The notes below the pieces were generated by a model. It made no database searches. It saw only the letters and a list, made by a program, of their open reading frames with translations, and was not told the origin of the DNA. Below, piece by piece: positions 1 to 8,022 of a stretch of 8,022 bases of DNA (positions are counted from its first letter, which is position 1; each line of letters starts with the position of its first letter). Source of the DNA: DASXTS01 sp036505275 (GTDB lineage: Bacteria > Actinomycetota > Actinomycetes > Mycobacteriales > Pseudonocardiaceae); contig DASXTS010000229.1 of assembly GCA_036505275.1 (NCBI GenBank), positions 1-8,022 on the forward strand, in the 5' to 3' direction. The position numbers and the translations under genes were made by a program.

Positions 1-2685
1 AGGGGCTTTCCGGACATCTTCCAGCACCCGTCCGCCGGGCGCAGCGAGCTGGACCCGCGGCGGGTCGCCGTGCGCTGGCGTGCGGGTGCCGACGAGGCCG
101 CCAAGCGAGCGTTGATCGAGGAACTCGGCCTGCAGCCCGCCACGCTCGGCGAGTCCGAGCGGCGGCCGCTGCCATCCATCAACCGCACCGACGGGCTGTG
201 GTGGGTGCAGCGTGCCGACACGTCGCCTCTCGACGAAGAGACGATCGACCGGCTGGAAGCCAGCGACCTGGTCGAGTGGGCCGCACCGAGCTACCGAGGC
301 TCGCCTCGGGAGGCAGCCGCCGGTACCCCGGTACCGGCGGACGTCACGGTCTTTGCGGTGAACCCGACGCGACTGTACGTGCGCAGCCAGGCGGTCGAGG
401 CGATAGGTGGGCTCGAAGCCGCCCGGCTCGCGCCGGATCCCGATCGCAGCAGCCGGCTGCCCGGCTACCAGTCGGTGCGGGTGCGGGCCGGTACGTCGAT
501 CAGCGCGGCGCAGGCGCTGTCCGAGTCCCTCGGCGCGCGCGACGCTGCCACCGCGAGCGCGGTGCGGTTGGAGACCATCCCGTTCGTATCGCCGACCGCG
601 TGTGGGCCGAAGGCCGGGTCTGCGCTGCGCGACTGCAGCCCACCGGCCGGCGAGTTCACCCCGGACGACCCGCGGTTCGGGCTGCAGTGGGGTCTGCAGC
701 GCATCGAGGTCCCGCGCGCTTGGCAGATCGTGCGCGGCGACCCGTCGGTCGTCGTCGCCGTCATCGACCAGGGCGTCGAGCTGGCACACCCGGACCTCGA
801 TCTGTACCCCCAGTCGTGGAACGCCTCCACCGACACCCCGGACGGCAGCCCGACCGGCAACCACGGCACCGCATGCGCCGGCATCATCGGCGCCCGGCTG
901 GACAACGCGCTCGGCGTGGCCGGCGTCGCCGGCGGATCGAAGATCATGGCCATCGCGACCGCCACCTGGGCGGACGTCGACATCGCCGAAGGACTGTACT
1001 TCGCCGCCGACAACGGCGCGCGGGTCGTGTCGATGAGCTTCGGCGTCTACGGTGGGTGGGATTTCGACCTCATCCGGGACGCGCTGCAGTACGCCCACGA
1101 CAAGGGACTGCTGCTGGTCGCCGCGTCACACAACTTCAACCTGCCGCTCGCCACCTTCCCGGCCAGCGACGGCCGCACGGTGTGCGTGGGCGGTTCGAAC
1201 CGCAGCGACGAGCGCAAGCGCATCGGCGATGCCTCGGCGGAGCCGGGATGGGGCGCCAACTACGGCCCGGACCTCGACGTGGTCGCGCCGTGCCTGGAGA
1301 TCCCCACCACCGACCGGCTGGGCGTCGCCGGGTACGACCCCGGCGACTACGTCAACGACTTCAACGGGACGTCGGCCGCCACCCCGCACGTCGCCGGGCT
1401 CGGCGCGCTGCTGTTCAGCCTGCGGCCCGACTTCGACGGCGTCGCGGTGCGTAACCTGATCGAGAGCACCTGCGACAAGATCTCGCCCGCGCTCTACAGC
1501 TACGGCAACGTGGCCACCAAGCCGTCCGGCACGTGGAACGAGGAGGTCGGCTACGGCCGGGTGAACGCCGAGCGCGCGCTGCTGGCCGCGTGCGCGGCCG
1601 GCGGAGGCGAGGCCGAGTGCGAGGACTGCGGCGGCTGCGGCGGCCGGTGCGAGGAGCCGACGCCGCCGCAGTGCCGCGGCCCACGTCCGGTGCCGTGGCT
1701 GCCGTTCGACCGCTGCCAGTACTTCTACGAGTCCCGCGTGTTCGGCCTTGACCGGCTCGACCAGGGCCGGCTGGAGATCCGCGTGACCTACGAGCACTGC
1801 CTGCGGCTGCTGGGCCGCCAGCAGGGACCGCTGCTGTACACGACGACCCTGCTGCCGGGCGAGACTTTCAGCATCTACGAGTTCGACCGGTATCGCCGGG
1901 TGCGGGCCGCCGAGGAGCGGATGTCGGTGCACACCTCGTTCCGGCAGACGATGAGCGCGCTGTCCCAGACCCGCCGGTTCGCGTCGCAGTCGGCGTACGT
2001 CGAGAGCCTCGTGGACATCCGTACACACGCCGACACGTCGGTCTCGGCCGGCGGTGGGCTGGCCGGGTTCTTCGGCGCACCGCAGGTGCGTGGCGAGTTC
2101 GGGGTGGCGACCGAGACCTCGCTTGCCAGCGGGGCGTCGGTGCGGACCGTGGCCGAGCAGTTCACCCAGAACGCAATCACCGCCGCGCAGTCGACAGAGG
2201 CCGAACGGTCGACGGTCATCTCCACGTTCGAGGACGCCGAGCACAGGGAGGCCACCCGGCGGACCTTCCGCAACGACAACCACTGCCATGCGGTCACCTA
2301 CTTCGTGCGGCGAGTCATGGAGGTGTACGAGGCGTCCAGCCGCGTCGAGTCGATCGAGTGGCGCATCGGCGACACGCCGTGGCGCTCGATCGACGACCTG
2401 TCCGAGGAGGCGGAGCGGCTCGTCAGGCGGTACTGCGACGTGCTGCCGAAGCGACACTCCGAGGCCCGCGATCGGCGCCAGATCACGCTGCCGACCGACG
2501 GCACCCTCTACGAGGCGGAGCTCGCGTACTGCTCGTCCTGCGAGTCCACTCGGGAGGCGCGGGAGCGCATCGAGCTGGAGGAGGCCCGGCTGCGCAGCCG
2601 GCGAGCCTGCATCGAGACCGAACAACTCGCCGCGGACCTGCGTGCTGGTCGGAGGTCGACAGGCGACCACGCAACCAGCGGCTGA
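1..2685 (+). CDS. S8 family (subtilisin-like) serine peptidase with large unrecognised C-terminal module, 5' partial
   Basis: The reading frame is open from base 1, and the protein context upstream of the GTG at 70 (ELDPRRVAVRW) reads as coding, so the true start, and any signal peptide, lies outside the window. Residue numbers count from the GTG at 70 (871 aa). Residues 1-80 and about 90-175 both look like beta-alpha-beta propeptide segments. The catalytic domain spans about 200-507: Asp233 in VVAVIDQGV, His265 in GNHGTACAG, Ser435 in NGTSAATPHVAG, and oxyanion Asn355 in VAASHN, where the usual Gly before Asn is His. All catalytic residues are present, so an active endopeptidase is expected. 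Residues 508-535 are Cys/Gly-rich (CX2CX2CX3C at 517-527). Residues 549-871 match no family I recognise; they include LLPGETFSIYEFDRYRR (594-610), a Gly/Ser/Thr-rich central part, NHCHAVTYF (737-745), CSSC (821-824) and a charged helical tail. The protease call is secure. Substrate and location are unknown; the 19 cysteines would suit either disulfides after export or metal binding. Confidence 0.93.
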   Translation, partial: RGFPDIFQHPSAGRSELDPRRVAVRWRAGADEAAKRALIEELGLQPATLGESERRPLPSINRTDGLWWVQRADTSPLDEETIDRLEASDLVEWAAPSYRGSPREAAAGTPVPADVTVFAVNPTRLYVRSQAVEAIGGLEAARLAPDPDRSSRLPGYQSVRVRAGTSISAAQALSESLGARDAATASAVRLETIPFVSPTACGPKAGSALRDCSPPAGEFTPDDPRFGLQWGLQRIEVPRAWQIVRGDPSVVVAVIDQGVELAHPDLDLYPQSWNASTDTPDGSPTGNHGTACAGIIGARLDNALGVAGVAGGSKIMAIATATWADVDIAEGLYFAADNGARVVSMSFGVYGGWDFDLIRDALQYAHDKGLLLVAASHNFNLPLATFPASDGRTVCVGGSNRSDERKRIGDASAEPGWGANYGPDLDVVAPCLEIPTTDRLGVAGYDPGDYVNDFNGTSAATPHVAGLGALLFSLRPDFDGVAVRNLIESTCDKISPALYSYGNVATKPSGTWNEEVGYGRVNAERALLAACAAGGGEAECEDCGGCGGRCEEPTPPQCRGPRPVPWLPFDRCQYFYESRVFGLDRLDQGRLEIRVTYEHCLRLLGRQQGPLLYTTTLLPGETFSIYEFDRYRRVRAAEERMSVHTSFRQTMSALSQTRRFASQSAYVESLVDIRTHADTSVSAGGGLAGFFGAPQVRGEFGVATETSLASGASVRTVAEQFTQNAITAAQSTEAERSTVISTFEDAEHREATRRTFRNDNHCHAVTYFVRRVMEVYEASSRVESIEWRIGDTPWRSIDDLSEEAERLVRRYCDVLPKRHSEARDRRQITLPTDGTLYEAELAYCSSCESTREARERIELEEARLRSRRACIETEQLAADLRAGRRSTGDHATSG

Positions 2686-2688
2686 CCG

Positions 2689-2726
2689 TACTACCGGCGG
2701 CACCGCGGTCGCTGCCGCCGGTAGTA
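2689..2726 (+). terminator. Perfect 14-bp stem-loop after the subtilase gene
   Basis: Arms TACTACCGGCGGCA (2689-2702) and TGCCGCCGGTAGTA (2713-2726) are perfect reverse complements around a 10-nt loop, starting 4 nt after the TGA at 2683-2685. There is no T-tract after it, which is common for hairpin terminators in high-GC actinomycetes. It probably ends the subtilase transcript and separates it from the ubiB-like gene. Termination itself is inferred from position and stem quality. Confidence 0.7.
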
Positions 2727-2815
2727 GCTCCTTCAGGGGTCGCCCATCACGGCGCCTGCGGCTTCCACCCGTCCGGCAGCGGACCTAGGTTGATCGCAGG
2801 CCTGGGGACGGCATG

Positions 2816-2820
2816 GGCGG
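2816..2820 (+). promoter_or_regulatory. Ribosome binding site that favours GTG 2826 for the UbiB-like gene
   Basis: GGCGGTGAT (2816-2824) matches the extended anti-Shine-Dalgarno complement GGAGGTGAT in 8 of 9 positions. Its core lies 5 nt before the GTG at 2826. The in-frame GTG at 2820 and TTG at 2790 have poorer sites. No convincing -35/-10 pair was seen in 2727-2815. Confidence 0.45.
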
Positions 2821-2825
2821 TGATC

Positions 2826-4790
2826 GTGGCTGATCTGTTTGGGCCAGGCCTGTTCGTCTCGCTGCTCGGCAGCCTGGTGGTGGCCATGGTGGCCGCGCGC
2901 CTGCTTGGCGCGCGCCGGTCGGTGCTGTCGAACGTGGCGTCGGGGGTCATCGGGTGGCTCGCCGGGTTCGGGATTTCCTCGGTCATCGCACAGAGCCAGC
3001 CGAACCCGGCGGCCGGCTTCATGCGCAACGTGTGGTTGTTCTCCACGGTGTTCGCCATGTCGGCCACGGTGTGGGTGGAGCTGCTGGCGCGCCCTGGCAC
3101 GCTGGCCCGCGCCCAGTCCGGGTTGGCCCGGCCGCCGCGGCCGCTGCGGGCGCTGCGCCGGCGGGCGCACCGGGTGGCGCGCTACGCGCAGATCACCCGG
3201 ATCGCCGTGCGGTACGGCCTGGAGCCGGTGCTGGGCCTGTCGCGCTCGGCCGCTCCGGCCGAGTCCGGGGACCGGGTGGCGCCGACCGCGGTCCGGCTGC
3301 GCCGCGCCCTTGAGGACTGCGGTGGCATCTTCATCAAGTTGGGCCAGGTGCTCTCCACGCGTACCGACCTGCTTCCGGCCAGCACGTGCGACGAGCTGGC
3401 CAGCCTGCAGGACGCGGTGGCGCCGGAGCCGGCGTCGATCATGCAACAGGTCCTGGAGGCCGAGCTGGGCCGCCCCGTCGGCGAGGTGTTCGCCGACTTC
3501 GACTGGACGCCGATCGCCGCCGCCTCCATCGGCCAGGCCTACCGGGCCCGGCTGTGCGGCGGCGAGCCGGTGGTGGTCAAGCTGCAACGCCCTGGCATCG
3601 CCGAGGCGATCACCCGCGACATCGACGTGCTGGACGAGTTCGCGCGGATGATCGAAGACCGCACCTCGTGGGGCCGCGAGTACCGGGTGCGCGAGCTGGC
3701 CGCGGAGTTCGCCGAGCGGCTTCGCGGCGAGCTGGACTTTCGTGCCGAGGCCCGCAACGCTGCGGAGATCGGCGGCGCCATGGCGCCGGACGGCCCGATC
3801 AGGGTGCCGCGCGTCCACCAGGACCTGGGCACGGCCCGGCTGCTGGTCATGGAGTGGTTCGACGGCGTGAATGTCCGGCACAACCAGAGGCTGCCCGAGG
3901 CTCGCCGCCGGGAGCTGGCCGACGACCTGCTGCGCAACATGCTCCAGCAGATCCTCACCGACGGCCGGTTCCACGCCGATCCGCACCCGGGCAACGTCCT
4001 CGTCCTCCACGACGACAAGCTGGGCCTGATCGACTTCGGGGCCGCCGGGCGGCTGGACCCGCTGCAGCAGGCTGCCCTGCGCGACGTGCTGGTCGGAGTG
4101 GCTCAGCGCGACCCGGCGGCGCTGTGCGAGGCGGTGCTGCGGGTGTCCGAGCCGCGCCGCGACCTGGACGAGCAGGCCCTGGAGCGGGCGCTGGCCCGGT
4201 TCACGGCCCGCCAGCTGGGCCCCGGCGCCACCCCGAGCGCCCAGATGCTGACCGAGCTGCTGCAGCTCTGCTTCGGTTTCGGCCTCACCCTCGCCCCGGA
4301 GCTGTCCACGGTGTTCCGGGCGCTCGGCACCCTGGAGGGCACGCTGCGGGTGCTCGCTCCCGGCTACCTCGCGATCGAGGCCGCTCAGCGCATCGCCACC
4401 GAGTGGGCCCGGGAACGCGCCGGCCCCGCGGCGCTGCCCGAACTGGCCCGTGATGAGCTGCTGCGGCTGCTGCCCGTACTGCGCCGGCTGCCCAGCCACG
4501 TCGACCGCCTCGCCGCACAGGCCCAACGTGGCCAGCTCCATCTGCGGATCGGCCTGTTCGGCGACGAACCCGAGCAGCGGTTCCTCACCCGGCTGACCAA
4601 CCGCCTTGTGCTGGCCTTCCTCGGCGGCATGGTCGGCCTGCTGTCGGTCGTGCTGCTCGGCACCCCCGGCGGCCCGCCCTTCACGGGCGACACCACCTTG
4701 TTCCAGTTCCTCGGCTACTTCGGCCTGTTCTGCGCGACCGTGCTGATCCTGCGGGTCCTGGTCGCCGTGCTGCGGGACCGCAGCAACTGA
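2826..4790 (+). CDS. ABC1/AarF/UbiB family atypical kinase-like membrane protein
   Basis: The protein is 654 aa from GTG 2826. The start is chosen on the adjacent SD-like site; GTG 2820 (2 aa longer) and TTG 2790 (12 aa longer) are alternatives. Three hydrophobic segments lie near the N-terminus (about 8-28, 35-55, 67-87). The UbiB-type kinase fold follows: the KxGQ motif FIKLGQVLSTRTDLLP (K171), the Ala-rich loop AAASIGQ (231-237) that replaces the usual P-loop, nucleotide-binding Lys252 in VVVKLQRPG, ELDFRAEARN (302-311), catalytic HADPHPGN (383-390) and metal-binding DFG (403-405). Two further membrane segments lie at about 594-612 and 625-649. Family members act at the membrane in isoprenoid-quinone biosynthesis or lipid homeostasis and show ATPase rather than ordinary protein-kinase activity. 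Actinomycetes mostly use menaquinone, so a UbiB role in ubiquinone hydroxylation cannot be transferred directly. The family call is firm, the physiological role open. It faces tldDE convergently. Confidence 0.92.
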   Translation: MADLFGPGLFVSLLGSLVVAMVAARLLGARRSVLSNVASGVIGWLAGFGISSVIAQSQPNPAAGFMRNVWLFSTVFAMSATVWVELLARPGTLARAQSGLARPPRPLRALRRRAHRVARYAQITRIAVRYGLEPVLGLSRSAAPAESGDRVAPTAVRLRRALEDCGGIFIKLGQVLSTRTDLLPASTCDELASLQDAVAPEPASIMQQVLEAELGRPVGEVFADFDWTPIAAASIGQAYRARLCGGEPVVVKLQRPGIAEAITRDIDVLDEFARMIEDRTSWGREYRVRELAAEFAERLRGELDFRAEARNAAEIGGAMAPDGPIRVPRVHQDLGTARLLVMEWFDGVNVRHNQRLPEARRRELADDLLRNMLQQILTDGRFHADPHPGNVLVLHDDKLGLIDFGAAGRLDPLQQAALRDVLVGVAQRDPAALCEAVLRVSEPRRDLDEQALERALARFTARQLGPGATPSAQMLTELLQLCFGFGLTLAPELSTVFRALGTLEGTLRVLAPGYLAIEAAQRIATEWARERAGPAALPELARDELLRLLPVLRRLPSHVDRLAAQAQRGQLHLRIGLFGDEPEQRFLTRLTNRLVLAFLGGMVGLLSVVLLGTPGGPPFTGDTTLFQFLGYFGLFCATVLILRVLVAVLRDRSN

Positions 4791-4795
4791 GCGGC

Positions 4796-4885
4796 CTAAG
4801 GCGGCCTGTCTCGCGGATCCTTGGCCTGCTGCGCGGCGCCCAGATGACGCCTCGGCATTGCCGCTGCGCCGGCAGGCGTGGGCAT
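4796..4885 (-). CDS. Candidate 29-residue peptide downstream of tldE (hypothetical small ORF)
   Basis: On the minus strand, ATG (4885-4883) is preceded by GAGGAGG (4899-4893) with 7-nt spacing, about as good a Shine-Dalgarno site as any in the window. The frame runs 29 codons to TAG (4798-4796). The peptide begins MPTPAGAAAMPRR and ends DPRDRPP: rich in Ala, Pro and Arg, with no Cys, Ser or aromatic residue. It starts 34 nt after the tldE stop on the same strand, so it could be the third cistron of the tldD-tldE operon. GC at third positions is about 72%, lower than in tldE, which argues for caution. I recognise no family. It could equally be non-coding sequence of a terminator or dispersed repeat with a chance SD-ATG pair. 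Confidence 0.3.
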   Translation of the reverse strand: MPTPAGAAAMPRRHLGAAQQAKDPRDRPP

Positions 4886-4892
4886 GCGTTGT

Positions 4893-4899
4893 CCTCCTC
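4893..4899 (-). promoter_or_regulatory. Strong Shine-Dalgarno sequence GAGGAGG
   Basis: GAGGAGG is read on the minus strand, 7 nt before an ATG at 4885. It lies between a hairpin (4902-4918) and the candidate small ORF. It is the sequence feature that makes this ORF worth listing. Confidence 0.35.
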
Positions 4900-4901
4900 G
4901 T

Positions 4902-4918
4902 CCATAGCTGCGCTATGG
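4902..4918. terminator. Hairpin between convergent ubiB-like and tldE genes
   Basis: CCATAGC (4902-4908) and GCTATGG (4912-4918) form a perfect 7-bp stem with a 3-nt loop. GTCCT (4891-4895) and AGGAC (4922-4926) can add an outer stem across an unequal internal loop. It sits immediately after the tldE stop at 4920-4922 and between convergent genes, so a bidirectional terminator is the simplest reading. No T-tract is present. A second, weaker hairpin lies at 4859-4874 (TGCCG/CGGCA, 6-nt loop). Alternatively the 4902-4918 hairpin could control translation of the small ORF just downstream on the minus strand. Confidence 0.45.
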
Positions 4919-4919
4919 C

Positions 4920-6316
4920 CTAGGACGCTTGGCTGACGGTTGACATGTTGAAGTCGGGGATGCGCAGGGCCGGCATAGCGCTGCGGGTGAAGTACTCGTT
5001 GAATTCGCGGCACAGGCAGGGCTCGGTGCGGCCGATCTCGGCGATGCGGCCGAGCAGCCGCACCGGGCTTTCGTTGAACCGGAAGTTGTTGACCTCACCG
5101 ACCACCTCGCCGCGCTCGACGAGGTAGACCCCGTCCCTGGTGAGGCCCGTGAGCAGCAGCGTGCGCGGGTCGACCTCACGGATGTACCACAGGCAGGTCA
5201 GCAGCAGGCCGCGATCGGTGGTGGCGACCAGGTCGTCGAGTCCGGCGGTGGCGCCAGGCGACTCCAGCACCAGGTTGTCGACGAATGGCGCGGGGGCGGC
5301 GCCGGTGCGCTGCGCCCAGCTCCTCGTGCGGATGAGCTCTCGGAGCACGCCGTCGGAGATCCAGGAGGTAGGGCCGATGGACAGGCCGTTGTCGAAGATG
5401 CTCTGCCCGGGCCCGGACACGGTGGCGTCCACGAACGGCGAGCACTCCAGGCCGGGCTCGAGCGGGTCGCTGCGCACGGTCAGCGGCGCGTCGCTGAGCC
5501 GGTCGCCGATCCGGGAGCCCGGCCGGGCGAACACGGTGCGGCCCTCGTCGGCCTCCCGAGCGGTGGCCCGCCAGTACAGGAAGGCGAGCAGGTCGGCGAC
5601 CGCGGCCGGCGGCAGGATCGTGTGGTACCGGCCGGGGTCCAGCTCGATCCGCCGGCGGGCCCAGGCCATCCGGCGGTCCAGCTCGGCGTCCAGCACCGGC
5701 ACGTCGATGTCGGTGAAGTCGCGGGTGTGGCGGCCCACCCAGGCGGAGCGGGCGAGGTCGGGCGAGCGCAGGTTCAGCTCGACCTTGCCGGTCGGCTGGT
5801 CGTGCCGCAGCCGCAGCCCGGTCGAGGTGCCGAGGTAGGTCGACGCCATGACGTGCTCGGCGAAGCCGAACTGCAGCAGCCCAGCCGACGCGGCCCTGGC
5901 GAACGCCTCGCCGAGAGCGGGGGCGAAGGAACCGAACACGTCGACGGAGGTGGCCGCCGGCTCACCGTCCCAGTTCGACCCGCCCCGGTTCGACGATCGG
6001 CCGGCGCCGGCGGTGGGCTCGACCAGCGGCGCGGCGTCGTCGGCCGGGCCGGCCTCGGCGGCCGCCCGCTCGGCGGCTCGGACCAGATCCTCCAGCGCGT
6101 CCGCGGTCACCCCGGTGCGTTCGACGACGCCGGCCGCGGTGCCGGCGGCGCCGTTCACGATGCTGATCACCGCGAGCCGCGTGGACCGCATCTCGCCGTT
6201 GGTGGTGACGGTGTTCCTGGCCCAGCGCAGGTTGGTCTCGGTCTGCTCGACGACGCGGACGACGCAGCCGTCGGCCTTGGACAGCGCCAGCGCCTGCTCC
6301 ACGGTCTCCTGCGGCC

Positions 6317-6320
<4 letters not shown>
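4920..6320 (-). CDS. tldE: TldE/PmbA-like metallopeptidase partner subunit
   Basis: The protein is 466 aa from GTG at 6320, preceded by AGGAGG (6333-6328) with 7-nt spacing. It has the TldD/PmbA fold seen in the TldE subunit: an N-terminal alpha/beta domain (about 1-100), a low-complexity Gly/Ser/Asn linker (about 101-123), and a C-terminal domain with DLLAFLYWRAT (243-253), GRTVFARPGSRIGD (260-273), SIFDNGLSIG (307-316), LTCLWYIREVDPRTLLLTG (374-392) and VNNFRFNESP (410-419). No HExxxH is present; the region where TldD carries it reads LPPAAVADLLAFL here, as expected for the non-catalytic partner. In characterised systems TldE joins TldD to form the active heterodimer. The 4-nt GTGA overlap with tldD suggests translational coupling and equal production. 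A CxC pair lies near the C-terminus (C435, C437). Confidence 0.92.
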
Positions 6321-7855
<1,535 letters not shown>

Positions 7856-7862
7856 GCCGCGA

Positions 7863-7868
7863 ACGCTA
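7863..7868 (-). promoter_or_regulatory. Possible -10 element (TAGCGT) for a leaderless tldD transcript
   Basis: TAGCGT on the minus strand fits the actinobacterial -10 pattern TAnnnT and lies 7 nt upstream of the GTG at 7855. That is the distance expected if transcription begins at the start codon. No SD precedes that GTG, which agrees with a leaderless message. No clear -35 box was seen, so this is a weak call. Confidence 0.25.
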
Positions 7869-7912
7869 TCCGGCGAGCGCCGACCGCGCGATCGCATACC
7901 CTCCGCCCGCAT

Positions 7913-8022
7913 GTTCGCCGGTTCGGTCGCGCGTGTTCGCCGGTTCGGTCGCGCGTGTTCGCCGGTTCGGTCGCGCGTGTTCGCCGGTTCGGTCGCGCGT
8001 GTTTGCCGGTTCGGTCGCGCGT
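7913..8022. repeat. Five tandem copies of a 22-bp repeat upstream of tldD
   Basis: The unit begins GTTCGCCGG and ends GGTCGCGCGT. Copies lie at 7913-7934, 7935-7956, 7957-7978, 7979-8000 and 8001-8022. The first four are identical; the fifth has T for C at 8004. The array reaches the window edge, so its true length is unknown. The period is not a multiple of three and is close to two helical turns. There are no spacers, so it is not a CRISPR. It may be a regulatory-protein binding array or simply a variable-number tandem repeat. Confidence 0.95.

Noticed and set aside
2651..2656. GGAGGT as a ribosome binding site near the end of the subtilase gene
   Set aside because: No start codon lies at a usable distance downstream.
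1126..2703. Long open frame of 525 codons antisense to the subtilase
   Set aside because: It is a by-product of GC-rich codon usage on the other strand; its translation has no domain and the plus strand carries clear protease motifs.
2358..2825. N-terminal extension of the UbiB-like gene back to ATG 2358
   Set aside because: It would overlap the subtilase gene by over 300 nt and cross the terminator hairpin; the extra residues show no family similarity.
2733..4541. Long open frame of 602 codons antisense to the UbiB-like gene
   Set aside because: The translation is low-complexity (Gln/Arg/Pro/Ala-rich) and the plus strand has all UbiB motifs.
7911..8022. Divergent ORF starting at ATG 7911 and running through the 22-bp repeats
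   Set aside because: All frames of the repeat lack stops simply because of its sequence; there is no SD before this ATG and the period is not a multiple of three, so the open frame is uninformative.
7913..8022. CRISPR array
   Set aside because: The repeats are directly abutting, with no spacers, and no cas gene is present.

Overview
The window is high-GC DNA with strongly GC-biased third codon positions, many GTG starts, and rho-independent-looking hairpins without T-tracts. This points to a filamentous or related actinomycete (class Actinomycetes, perhaps Micromonosporaceae, Pseudonocardiaceae or a neighbour); I cannot place it more precisely from sequence alone. No rRNA, tRNA, IS element, phage gene or CRISPR array is visible. 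The coding sequences are continuous, with no obvious frameshift.

Layout. (1) Bases 1-2685 (+) hold the 3' part of a large S8 (subtilisin-like) serine peptidase whose start lies outside the window. It has two propeptide-like N-terminal segments, a complete Asp/His/Ser catalytic domain, a Cys/Gly-rich hinge and a C-terminal module of about 320 residues that I do not recognise. A perfect 14-bp hairpin follows its stop (2689-2726). (2) Bases 2826-4790 (+) encode an ABC1/AarF/UbiB-family atypical kinase-like membrane protein. (3) Bases 4791-4919 are a convergent intergenic stretch. It holds a hairpin and, on the minus strand, a possible 29-residue ORF with a very good ribosome binding site, directly downstream of tldE. 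(4) Bases 4920-7855 (-) encode TldE/PmbA-like and TldD-like proteins, overlapping by 4 nt (GTGA) and transcribed tldD then tldE. (5) Bases 7913-8022 are five tandem copies of a 22-bp unit upstream of tldD, running to the window edge.

How the genes may work together. TldD (zinc peptidase with HExxxH and a distal Cys) and TldE (partner lacking the metal site) form a heterodimeric peptidase in the characterised systems, where it trims unfolded peptides or matures/degrades small peptide substrates. The UbiB-like protein is usually tied to isoprenoid-quinone metabolism and faces tldDE convergently, so there is no operon link. The subtilase is separated from ubiB by a hairpin and is probably a separate transcription unit. 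The best candidates for something undescribed are the unrecognised C-terminal module of the subtilase and the small ORF in the tldDE operon; both are inferences that need comparative tests.
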